Assembly: GCA_900322095.1 (NCBI GenBank) | Contig: ONYS01000007.1 | Location: 1 to 45,866 of the forward strand | From: an uncultured Prevotella sp. | Lineage (GTDB): Bacteria > Bacteroidota > Bacteroidia > Bacteroidales > Bacteroidaceae | Reading direction: 5' to 3' | Length of the DNA stretch: 45,866 bases | Part shown: piece by piece, positions 9,187 through 16,592 of the stretch | How positions within the stretch are numbered: position 1 is the first letter of the stretch | How the letters are laid out: every line of letters begins with the position of its first letter | Translations under genes and position numbers: made by a program | Notes under the pieces: model-generated | The model's input: only the letters and a program-made list of their open reading frames with translations | Told to the model about the DNA's origin: nothing | The model's database searches: none

Positions 9187-9912
9187 TTATAGTTTTCGTT
9201 TAGTTAATTGTGCCATGGTCACCGCCATCAGTCCTGCCGTTTCCGTGCGCAGTCGGGCTCTACCCAGAGAGATGCTCTCTGCTCCCTGCTTGATGGCCGC
9301 GCGAACCTCGTCGATCGAGAAGTCGCCTTCCGGACCCACCATCACGGTTACGGCCTCGTCGGGCGGGAGCTGTTGAAGCTCTGTGAACAAATCCTTGCGT
9401 TCAACTTCCTCGTAGCAGTGGGCAATGAACAATCGGTCTTGTCTTGGTCGGTTGATGAAATCCTGAATCTTGGTCATTCCTTCCACTATAGGCTTGAAGG
9501 GCTTACGGCTCTGCTTCATCGCCGACACGACGATATTGTCGATGCGATCCGTGCGAATGGTCTTGCGCTCAGAGAATTTGCAGTCCAGGAAGGTCACGCT
9601 GTCCATACCGATCTCGGTGGCTTTCTCCACCATCCATTCCATCCGGTCCATCATCTTCGTGGGAGCAATGGCCAGATGAATCGTTCCCCGCCAGGCTTTC
9701 TCCTGGGGAAGGGTCTGCTTGATCTGATAAAAGCAATGCTTATTGTTGGTGATGGTAGCCTCGGCCTCAAAGAAGTTTCCCTGTCCGTCCATCAGCCAAA
9801 GCGGATCACCAGCCTTGACACGCAGAACACGCAAGGCATGTTTGGCCTCGTCTTCGGGCAATTCTGCCGCCTTTGCCGCGTCGGGCACGAAGAAGAAATG
9901 CTGTTCCTTCAC
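9187..9912 (-). CDS. rsmE: 16S rRNA (uracil-1498-N3)-methyltransferase
   Basis: 241 aa, normal length for RsmE. The enzyme methylates N3 of U1498 of 16S rRNA in the 30S subunit, using S-adenosylmethionine bound in a SPOUT knot. Visible marks: EDEAKHALRVLRV near the N terminus (PUA-like domain, residues 15-70), KFSERK and SAMKQSRKPFKP, then the knot motifs VMVGPEGDFS and SLGRARLRTETAGL. The start is GTG at 9912, overlapping the upstream stop as GTGA (9909-9912), so translation is coupled to the DUF151 gene. Confidence 0.95.
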   Translation of the reverse strand: MKEQHFFFVPDAAKAAELPEDEAKHALRVLRVKAGDPLWLMDGQGNFFEAEATITNNKHCFYQIKQTLPQEKAWRGTIHLAIAPTKMMDRMEWMVEKATEIGMDSVTFLDCKFSERKTIRTDRIDNIVVSAMKQSRKPFKPIVEGMTKIQDFINRPRQDRLFIAHCYEEVERKDLFTELQQLPPDEAVTVMVGPEGDFSIDEVRAAIKQGAESISLGRARLRTETAGLMAVTMAQLTKRKL

Positions 9913-10472
9913 GACTTGTCCTCCTCTTTATGGTTACGACGATTGATTTCATCCCGCAGTTGTGAGGCCAACTCATAATTTTCGTTGTCCACAGCATTCT
10001 GCAGGGCCGCCTCAAGCATCTTCATCGAGGCCACGTTGGCAGGCATGGCGATGCTCATCGAGCCCTTCTCGGGAACGGGTGTACTCTGGCGTTTGAAGAG
10101 TTCGGTGTCTATATATAAAGGTATACCCGAGACTACCGACAGCAGCACACCGTCGCTGGCACGCAGGGCAACGGTGTCGAGCGTGTCGCAATCGAAGAGC
10201 ATACAGTCGTACTGACCTTCGTGAACGCCAAAGAAGAGCACCTCATAGCGGTCGTTGGACGCATAGCGGAGCATCTGAACAAGCGCCTCGGGCAGACAAC
10301 GGTTCACCACAGGCTGAAGCGTAAGCCTCAACCCCAGCTCGTAGTTGACATGATGGTCGCACGTCATCGTCAGCTGGCGGGTGTTATTCTCATCGGCAAG
10401 GAAGATCAAGTAGAGATCTTCGCTGCCGTCAAGTTTCACTGTTCCTTTAAGTATGAGTCGGGTTTTATTCAT
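9909..10472 (-). CDS. Bifunctional nuclease (DUF151) family protein with UVR motif
   Basis: 187 aa. Residues about 30-125 form the DUF151 domain (LPEALVQMLRY, FFGVHEGQYDCML, ASDGVLLSVVSGIPLYID), a compact fold with reported RNase/DNase activity in some members. The C-terminal 35 residues (LEAALQNAVDNENYELASQLRDEI) are a UvrB/UvrC-interaction motif, a helical hairpin that pairs with other repair or Clp-type proteins. The start overlaps the stop of the transporter gene (ATGA, 10469-10472). Nuclease activity is family knowledge, not visible here. Confidence 0.85.
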   Translation of the reverse strand: MNKTRLILKGTVKLDGSEDLYLIFLADENNTRQLTMTCDHHVNYELGLRLTLQPVVNRCLPEALVQMLRYASNDRYEVLFFGVHEGQYDCMLFDCDTLDTVALRASDGVLLSVVSGIPLYIDTELFKRQSTPVPEKGSMSIAMPANVASMKMLEAALQNAVDNENYELASQLRDEINRRNHKEEDKS

Positions 10473-11740
10473 TTTGTCTTAGCCTCCCTGGGTCTGAAGA
10501 GCATCCAGAAACTCAAGGCCACCACAAGGGCATAGCCCGCGAAGATGAACCAGCAAGTAGACCAGTCGCCCACGGTGAGAGTATTGTCGCCCACCTGCTG
10601 CGGATGGGTATAGGCATTGATGATAGCCTGAGCAGCCAACGTGCCCACTGTGGCACCGATGCCGTTGGTCATGAGCATGAACAAGCCCTGGGCCGACGAA
10701 CGGATTTCGGGGGTTGTACTCTTATCGACGAACAGCGAACCCGAGATATTGAAGAAGTCGAAGGCTACACCATAGACGATCATCGACAGGATGAAGAGCA
10801 GCACACCGGGGAAGCCGGGATTGCCCAATCCGAAGAGTCCAAAACGCAGCACCCAGGCAAACATGGCGATGAGCATCACGTTCTTAATGCCATAGCGTTT
10901 CATGAAGAAGGGGATGAGAAGTATACAGCAGGTTTCGGAAATCTGCGAGAGACTGATCAGGATGTTGGCATGCTGAACGCCGAAGGAAGAGGCATACTCA
11001 GGCTGCGCGCTGAAACTGAAAATGAAAGGATTGGCAAAGCTGTTGGTGATCTGCAGACTCACGCCGAGCAACATGGAGAAAATGAAGAACAGCGCCATTT
11101 TCTTCTGTTTGAAAAGCGTAAAAGCCTTCAGGCCGAGAGCCTCCACAACGCTCTTTTTCTCATTGCTATCGCTCACCGGGCAATGAGGCAGGGTGAACGT
11201 ATAGAGGAAGAGCACGACACTGCACACACCGGAGGTGACAAACTGATTCTGATTGCTCTGAAATCCCATCAGGTCGACAAACCACATGCAAAGGATGAAG
11301 CCGATGGTGCCGAAGACGCGGATGGGCGGAAAATCCTTCACGGTGTCCATTCCGTTGCTGGTCAAAGCATAGTAGGCAACAGAGTTGGACAAGGCCAAAG
11401 TTGGCATGTAGAAGGCTACCGACAGGGAATAGAGACCGAAGATAACGGAGAACTGAGCCTCACTGCCGGCCTGAATGCCATAGTAAGCCGTGGCGAACAT
11501 AAACAGGCCTGCCAAGAGATGACACAGTCCCAGCAGCCGTTGCGCCGGCACCCATCGGTCGGCTACGATTCCCATCAGTGCGGGCATGAAGATAGAGACA
11601 ATGCCCTGCATAGAATAGAACCATCCAATTTCAGGTCCCAACCCGATATTGCCGAGATAGCGACCCATAGATGTCAGATACGCACCCCATACAGCGAACT
11701 CCAAGAAGTTCATGAGTGCCAAGCGTATTTTCAGATTCAT
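10469..11740 (-). CDS. NupG-like nucleoside:H+ symporter (MFS)
   Basis: 423 aa with about 12 hydrophobic segments, the MFS size. The start (LRLALMNFLEFAVWGAYLTSMGRYL-like region, residues 5-30) and the MPALMGIVADRWVPAQRLLGL loop are typical of the nucleoside:H+ symporter branch (NupG/XapB). Function: inner-membrane uptake of nucleosides driven by protons. It heads the close-packed run that reaches 4191, with its stop overlapped by the DUF151 start. The gap to the DUF3256 gene upstream is 69 bp, so the promoter could lie there or farther upstream. Substrate specificity is inferred from family only. Confidence 0.83.
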   Translation of the reverse strand: MNLKIRLALMNFLEFAVWGAYLTSMGRYLGNIGLGPEIGWFYSMQGIVSIFMPALMGIVADRWVPAQRLLGLCHLLAGLFMFATAYYGIQAGSEAQFSVIFGLYSLSVAFYMPTLALSNSVAYYALTSNGMDTVKDFPPIRVFGTIGFILCMWFVDLMGFQSNQNQFVTSGVCSVVLFLYTFTLPHCPVSDSNEKKSVVEALGLKAFTLFKQKKMALFFIFSMLLGVSLQITNSFANPFIFSFSAQPEYASSFGVQHANILISLSQISETCCILLIPFFMKRYGIKNVMLIAMFAWVLRFGLFGLGNPGFPGVLLFILSMIVYGVAFDFFNISGSLFVDKSTTPEIRSSAQGLFMLMTNGIGATVGTLAAQAIINAYTHPQQVGDNTLTVGDWSTCWFIFAGYALVVALSFWMLFRPREAKTK

Positions 11741-11809
11741 TCAGTTATAGTTTTAAATTGTTTTCTTCAAATCCAGTCTCTTCCCTTCTACTTTCAAAGC
11801 CATGGCCAT

Positions 11810-12433
11810 TTAGGGATTGACAACGAACTTTTCACCGGTCCACGTCCACTGTGTTTCCTTGCAGAAATCTTTCAGGGCTTTCTGCTCATCGACTGTAGCG
11901 AAGATGACGGAGAACCCTGTAGTGAGAATATTATTTTCAGCATGAAGCGACATGTATTGCATCCGGCCGTCCATCGAACGGACGAGACGGTTATATTTGT
12001 TAATGTCCATCGTGTCGGGACGCGCCGGCAAAGACTGTTCGGGGAGAGGAATGTTGTCCAGTTCCTGCCAATCGGTGGTGTAGAACTTCATCTCACTTCG
12101 CTTGGCCGGTCCCAGATAGGTTTTCACCACACACACAAGACTGTCGCCCGCCGAACGGGGCAGCAATTTCATCTGCAACGTGCAAGCCTCGGAGAGTTCC
12201 ACCTGCACGAAGTTGCCTGCGAGCGTGTCGAGTTTCGACTCGCCGCCAATGAGGTTGTTCACGGTTGGGTTAACGCCCGTCTGATTGAAGGTGACGAGTT
12301 TCTGCCGCAAGTCCTTGTTGAGATAGGGCGTAATCTGATTGGGCATAGAGATCCAAATGTCTTTCACGCCTCCAGCTACTGCACTCAAAGCCGACATCAG
12401 CAGAAACAACAATATATATAAGTTACGTCTCAT
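11810..12433 (-). CDS. DUF3256 family exported protein
   Basis: 207 aa with a cleavable signal peptide (MRRNLYILLFLLMSALSAVAGG, residues 1-22). The mature N terminus (VKDIWISMPNQITPYLNKDLRQKLVTF) and the repeated beta pattern match DUF3256, a family of about 200 residues found in Bacteroidetes and of unknown function, presumably periplasmic or outer-membrane associated. It is 69 bp upstream of the nucleoside transporter gene in the same direction, so it may start that transcription unit. Confidence 0.78.
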   Translation of the reverse strand: MRRNLYILLFLLMSALSAVAGGVKDIWISMPNQITPYLNKDLRQKLVTFNQTGVNPTVNNLIGGESKLDTLAGNFVQVELSEACTLQMKLLPRSAGDSLVCVVKTYLGPAKRSEMKFYTTDWQELDNIPLPEQSLPARPDTMDINKYNRLVRSMDGRMQYMSLHAENNILTTGFSVIFATVDEQKALKDFCKETQWTWTGEKFVVNP

Positions 12434-12587
12434 GAGAACTCAGTTTTAAAGTAGTAACGAGAACTAAAGCGAATTTATTTCATTCCGAAACGATAAAATT
12501 GAAAGTAAAGGGGTATTTTGGTCAATTTATAGTTTCTCAAGAGGATGGGCGCTATATCTGTAGATTCAAGTATAAAGCCTAATGGTA

Positions 12588-12676
12588 GGAGGGGCGGCAT
12601 TCCTGCCTCCCAAGAAAGAAAGACCGATTGCGCATCATAAGAGGAAATCATTCGGCGGCAGGAATGCCGCCGCTCC
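12588..12676. repeat. Palindromic element with 20-bp inverted arms
   Basis: The arm 12588-12607 (GGAGGGGCGGCATTCCTGCC) is the reverse complement of 12657-12676 at 19 of 20 positions, with a 49-bp spacer. The right arm also folds on itself (CGGCGGCA, 4-nt loop, TGCCGCCG). It is richer in G+C than the flanking DNA and lies between two genes of the same direction (stop of 12699-13178 and start of the DUF3256 gene). It could end transcription or be a dispersed intergenic repeat. No open frame in 12434-12698 looks real. Confidence 0.6.
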
Positions 12677-12698
12677 AACGACGCCGTCTGCATGGAGA

Positions 12699-13178
12699 TC
12701 AGTTCTTATAATTGAAAGGACCGTATTGCAGAAGCGTTACCCAACGTCCATGGCGGGGTTGGACGCTGATGGTGAACAGGCGACCAATGCCTGTGGGAGC
12801 TATTCCGCCACAGAAGAACGCTGTGCCGTCGTCCTCATAATCTTCCGAGATTGTATACTGCCCTTCAAGCGCACGCTTCATCTCCATCATGTTCTTCACG
12901 GCGATTCTCTTGGTCTGGGCCGTCTTGTAAAATCTTTCCTCTACGAGCCGCTGATTCTTGAATTTGCATCTCACCTCATTGAAAGTGGTCCCATCGTGTT
13001 CGAAGAGTCTGTTTTTAAACACGCAGTGGTTCTCGTCAGCCACAGCAGGCTCTCCATAGAGGGCCGTGAGCCGACTCATCGCATCGTTGTAGTTGGCACC
13101 AAATCGAGTGCTGTCGCACTCCTCGGCAAAGGAGTGGAAAGAAAAAAGAAGAGAAATGATAAGAAGATATATACGCAT
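12699..13178 (-). CDS. Small exported protein of unknown function
   Basis: 159 aa from the ATG at 13178; the frame could begin two codons earlier at a TTG, but the ATG is preferred. A signal peptide (MRIYLLIISLLFSFHSFAEE) is followed by a small mature domain with CDSTRFG, a repeated KNRLFEHDGTTF/KNQRLVEERFY pattern, and a basic C terminus. I do not recognise the family. Its own promoter is clear at 13249-13278. It is followed by the palindromic element at 12588-12676, which may separate it from the DUF3256 gene. Confidence 0.65.
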   Translation of the reverse strand: MRIYLLIISLLFSFHSFAEECDSTRFGANYNDAMSRLTALYGEPAVADENHCVFKNRLFEHDGTTFNEVRCKFKNQRLVEERFYKTAQTKRIAVKNMMEMKRALEGQYTISEDYEDDGTAFFCGGIAPTGIGRLFTISVQPRHGRWVTLLQYGPFNYKN

Positions 13179-13248
13179 TGTCAATCTAAATTTGGCCGCA
13201 CCAAGTCAGCCATTTCCTTCCGTTTCGGCATCATAGGGAAACGGACTG

Positions 13249-13278
13249 CAAAGTTACAACATTTTTCAGACTTGGCAA
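13249..13278 (-). promoter_or_regulatory. Bacteroidetes-type promoter of the 12699-13178 gene
   Basis: On the minus strand TTG (13278-13276), a 19-bp spacer and TAACTTTG (13256-13249) match the -33/-7 consensus exactly. The predicted leader to the ATG at 13178 is about 65 nt. Confidence 0.7.
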
Positions 13279-13570
13279 AATCAAAAGACAGAAGATACGA
13301 TTGAAGAAACAACATCGCTGTACCGCAGTATGATTTATGCATTTATAGAGGAATAAATGAGGATTAGCGGTTATCCATATCGCCCGACGTTCGTCAGACG
13401 TCATGTAGTCACGCCCTAAATATCTCGAACGCTGATATTCTCCCTTATTGTTGAGCCTTATTTACGATAGTTTTTGTAACTTTGCAAATATCGAAGCAAG
13501 CAATTTATCGATTGGCAAACTGAAAGCCGGAGGATACTACAAATAAAATGAATCAATAAAAACGAGCAAT
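13279..13570. other. Divergent spacer with a second promoter box
   Basis: This stretch between the exported-protein promoter and the PAS gene holds a -7 box TAACTTTG at 13477-13484 (+), 87 bp before the PAS start, with a TTG 23 bp upstream of it. It also has one isolated copy of a CGACGTTCGTCAGACGTC sequence (13385-13402) related to the tandem repeat at 14015-14100. No gene seen. Confidence 0.45.
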
Positions 13571-13906
13571 ATGGAAAATTATGAATGGGCAAAAGGCATG
13601 AACTGTGCTGTAACAGTATGCGACGCTCAAGGTATCATCATCTATATGAACGACAAGGCGCGCGAGACGTACAAGAAACATGGCGACCTGATTGGCAAGA
13701 ACCTCTACGATTGTCATTCAGAACGCTCACGCGAAATCATCCGCCACATCCTTGCCACTGGTGGCAGCAATGCCTACACCATCGAAAAGCATGGCGTGCA
13801 TAAAGTCATCTACCAGACAGCATGGAAGAAAGACGGCAAGGTTGGCGGCATCGTCGAGATATCGATGGTGACTCCTGCTGAAATGCCCCATTACGTGAGG
13901 GGATGA
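13571..13906 (+). CDS. Single-domain PAS protein
   Basis: 111 aa, which is just one PAS domain and nothing else. Landmarks: AVTVCDAQGIIIYMNDKARETY (first strands and N/D turn, residues 13-34), GDLIGKNLYDCH (helix), and the closing strands KVIYQTAWKKDGKVGGIVEISM. There is no kinase, cyclase or DNA-binding domain on the chain and no partner gene alongside, so it may sense a small ligand or act as a partner to a protein coded elsewhere. A -7 box is at 13477-13484 and the leader has about 85 nt. Confidence 0.8.
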   Translation: MENYEWAKGMNCAVTVCDAQGIIIYMNDKARETYKKHGDLIGKNLYDCHSERSREIIRHILATGGSNAYTIEKHGVHKVIYQTAWKKDGKVGGIVEISMVTPAEMPHYVRG

Positions 13907-14014
13907 AATCAAAGCCAGTGATATGACTTTGTGGCCTTCCGCCCCTGCATCAACCGATATTTCACGATGCTTATCAGGCGCGAAGTATTTTTTTCTATGG
14001 GAAGTTCTTGCTGT

Positions 14015-14100
14015 CTGACGTACGTCGGACGATCGGCTGACGAACGTCGGACGATCGGCTGACGTTCGTCGGACAATCGTCCGACGAACGTCGGACAACA
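14015..14100. repeat. 22-bp tandem repeat array, about four units
   Basis: Units begin at 14015, 14037, 14059 and 14081 (last incomplete). The common core is CTGACGWWCGTCGGACRATCGG. Each unit contains palindromes (ACGTWCGT-like and TCGGACGATCG-like), so both strands can fold. There are no variable spacers, so this is not a CRISPR. The rest of 13907-14213 shows no gene. Confidence 0.75.
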
Positions 14101-14213
14101 TCTATCAAAGTATTTATGATGATGAATCTCGCTGGATGAGATTGGTAGGACAAGATAAAAGAGTTTATTTTGTCCACATAGGAAAAAGCCTTAGTCCATT
14201 GAAACACAAGGAA

Positions 14214-16298
14214 TTAAGGCTTGGCAAAAGGAAGGCGGAAACTGCATTCCTTATATCGGCTGCAGCCATAGGCCGTACGGCCTTTGATGATTTTGCCTTT
14301 TCCGCAGAGGGGGCAAGGCTGACCAATGAGGCTGTCGGAAGGAACAAGATGCAGTGCAGCCGATGACGGAGCCGTTGCCGGACTGGCTTTATCCTCTGTC
14401 TTCGGTTTTTTCTTCGCGCTTGTCTTCTTGGTTGTTTTCTTCTTGGCCTCCTTCAGGTCCTCATCGGTAGTGATGGTGATGGTTGAAGGCGAATTGTCTG
14501 ACAGCACATCGTTGACAATCTTGCGGATTTGCTGCTTGAGCTCATCGATAAACTGGGCCGGATCGTACTTGCCATGCTCGATGTCACGCAGTTTCTTCTC
14601 CCAGATACCCGTCAGCTCGCAACTCGTAAGAAGTTTTTCCTTGATGGTATCAATGAGTTCAATGCCCGTCGGCGTAGCGATGAGGTTCTTGCGCTGGCGG
14701 CGGATATAGTGGCGTTTGAATAGCGTCTCGATGATTCCGGCACGGCTCGACGGACGGCCAATGCCGTTCTCCTTCAGCGCAGCCCGCAGTTCCTCATCCT
14801 CAACAAACTTACCCGCAGTCTCCATAGCCCGGAGCAGCGTAGCCTCGGTGTAATATTTTGGCGGAGTAGTTTGTTTCTCGGTGAGCGTGGGCTTGTGCGG
14901 TCCGCTCTCTCCCTTGACGAAGGTGGGCAGCGTACGTTCCTCGTCGCCTTTCTTGTCATCCTCGTCGTGAACATTGTTGCCATAGACAATGCGCCAGCCC
15001 GGTTTCAGGATTTCCTTGCCCGAAACCTTGAACTCCACATTCTCCACTTTTCCCAGGACAGTGGTTGTGGAAAACTCGCAGTCGGGATAGAAGGCGGCAA
15101 TGAAACGGCGGCAGATGAGATCGTAGACGTTCTGCTCCATATCGGTCAGCCCCTGAGCGGGAACTCCGGTAGGGATGATGGCGTGGTGGTCGGTCACCTT
15201 CGACGAATCGAATACTCGCTTACTTTTGGGCAGTTTCTTGCTGATGGCCGCGAGTCCCTTCACCAGTTCGGCATAAGGGAAGCTACCGCCAATGCGCGAC
15301 TTGAACACGCCGTTCAGTATCTCCGGACACTTGGGATAAATGTCGTCGCTCAGATAAGTGGTGTCGACACGCGGATAGGTGGTCAACTTCTTTTCATAAA
15401 GGCCCTGGATAAGATTGAGCGTCATCTCTGCCGAATAAGCATATTTTCGGTTGCAGTCCACCTGAAGCGAGGTGAGGTCGTAGAGTTGTTTGGGCTGCTC
15501 ACGGCCTTTCTTCTTCTGCACGTCGGTCACAGTGAACGGTTTCCCCTCAATCGTGGAGAAAGCACGCTCTCCCTCCTCCTTGGAGTCGAAGCGACCTTTG
15601 GTGGCCGTGAACAGCGTATCACGGTATACAGTGGCCAAAACCCAGTAAGGCTCTGGTTTGAAATTGTCGATTTCCTTCTGGCGGTTGACGATAAGCGCCA
15701 GCGTGGGCGTTTGCACCCGACCGATACTCAACACCTGATGGCGTCCGCCCTGATTGCCATATTTAATGGTATAAAGGCGCGTGCAGTTCATGCCGAGAAT
15801 CCAGTCGCCGATAGCACGGCTCAATCCGGCAAGATAGAGTTTGTCGTACTGTTGTTCGTCCTTCAGCTGACGGAATCCTTCCCTTATGGCCTCATCGGTC
15901 ATCGACGAGATCCACAAGCGTTTCACCGGACACTTCACGCGGGCTTTCTGCATCACCCAGCGCTGGATGAGCTCACCTTCCTGTCCGGCATCACCGCAGT
16001 TGACGACGCTGTCGGCCTTGGCATAGAGCGACTGGATGATGTTGAACTGCTTCTTTATCCCCTCGTCGTCGATCAGTTTGATGGCAAAACGCTGAGGTAT
16101 CATGGGCAGTTGCCCGAGACTCCAGTGCTTCCAAAGAGGCGTGTAGTCGTCGGGTTCCTTCAGCTCACACAGGTGACCGAATGTCCAAGTCACCTGATAG
16201 CCATTACCTTCCATGTATCCTTGATGTTGCGAGTTAGCCCCCAAAATACGGGCAATATCTCTTGCAACACTTGGTTTCTCAGCTATACAAACAATCAT
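14214..16298 (-). CDS. topB: DNA topoisomerase III (type IA)
   Basis: 694 aa. The enzyme passes single strands through a covalently held DNA break and helps resolve replication and recombination intermediates. The Toprim domain (residues 1-130) has E7 (AEKPS) and CGDAGQEGEL at 101-110: the first acidic residue D103 and E107/E109 are present, while the second Asp of the DxD pair is Gly, as in some plasmid-like TopB forms. The active tyrosine is Y308 in LTTYPRVD. Then come HAIIPTG and the RPSSRAGIIETL region. A Lys-rich linker (about 620-645) leads to a four-Cys zinc ribbon (CPLC...GCSRYKEC) near the end. Own promoter at 16319-16348. Confidence 0.95.
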   Translation of the reverse strand: MIVCIAEKPSVARDIARILGANSQHQGYMEGNGYQVTWTFGHLCELKEPDDYTPLWKHWSLGQLPMIPQRFAIKLIDDEGIKKQFNIIQSLYAKADSVVNCGDAGQEGELIQRWVMQKARVKCPVKRLWISSMTDEAIREGFRQLKDEQQYDKLYLAGLSRAIGDWILGMNCTRLYTIKYGNQGGRHQVLSIGRVQTPTLALIVNRQKEIDNFKPEPYWVLATVYRDTLFTATKGRFDSKEEGERAFSTIEGKPFTVTDVQKKKGREQPKQLYDLTSLQVDCNRKYAYSAEMTLNLIQGLYEKKLTTYPRVDTTYLSDDIYPKCPEILNGVFKSRIGGSFPYAELVKGLAAISKKLPKSKRVFDSSKVTDHHAIIPTGVPAQGLTDMEQNVYDLICRRFIAAFYPDCEFSTTTVLGKVENVEFKVSGKEILKPGWRIVYGNNVHDEDDKKGDEERTLPTFVKGESGPHKPTLTEKQTTPPKYYTEATLLRAMETAGKFVEDEELRAALKENGIGRPSSRAGIIETLFKRHYIRRQRKNLIATPTGIELIDTIKEKLLTSCELTGIWEKKLRDIEHGKYDPAQFIDELKQQIRKIVNDVLSDNSPSTITITTDEDLKEAKKKTTKKTSAKKKPKTEDKASPATAPSSAALHLVPSDSLIGQPCPLCGKGKIIKGRTAYGCSRYKECSFRLPFAKP

Positions 16299-16318
16299 TT
16301 TCCTTTAGTTTCAGTCTG

Positions 16319-16348
16319 CAAAGTTACTGAGAATCGAAAGAAGAACAA
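16319..16348 (-). promoter_or_regulatory. Bacteroidetes-type promoter of topB
   Basis: Minus strand: TTG (16348-16346), 19-bp spacer, TAACTTTG (16326-16319). It is about 20 bp from the topB ATG at 16298, so the leader is very short. Confidence 0.72.
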
Positions 16349-16592
16349 AATAATGGGGATATTTTTTAATACGAGACGCAGCCTGACTTATATTAAGAGA
16401 GGACTATGCTTGGTAGTAAAGCATTGTTTTTCATCTACCTGTCTTCGACGGTATTTTCGAAGAAGATTTGAGTTTATTACACGAATGTCTCATAAATATT
16501 TTTATTGTATTATTCGATTTTTCCGCGAAGCGGAGCGTTAAATACAAACATTACGGCTCGTTGCCTCTTGCAACATTATTTATAGATGTGCT

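Noticed and set aside
10604-12421. 605-codon open frame opposite the nucleoside transporter and DUF3256 genes
   Set aside because: It lies antisense to two well-recognised proteins and has Gln/His/Asp-rich low-meaning sequence; a shadow of codon bias.
14015-14100. CRISPR array
   Set aside because: Units are directly adjacent without spacers and there are no cas genes in the window.
14214-16298. Missing second Asp in the Toprim DxD of topoisomerase III as a sign of inactivation
   Set aside because: The form GDAGQEGE resembles the DAGREGE seen in other TopB proteins; tyrosine and zinc ribbon are intact.
14871-16541. 556-codon open frame opposite topB
   Set aside because: Antisense to a fully conserved topoisomerase; no domain seen.
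16515-16545. CCGCGAAGCGG hairpin near a T-run as terminator
   Set aside because: The T-run is on the wrong side for a plus-strand terminator, and on the minus strand the hairpin is followed by A residues.
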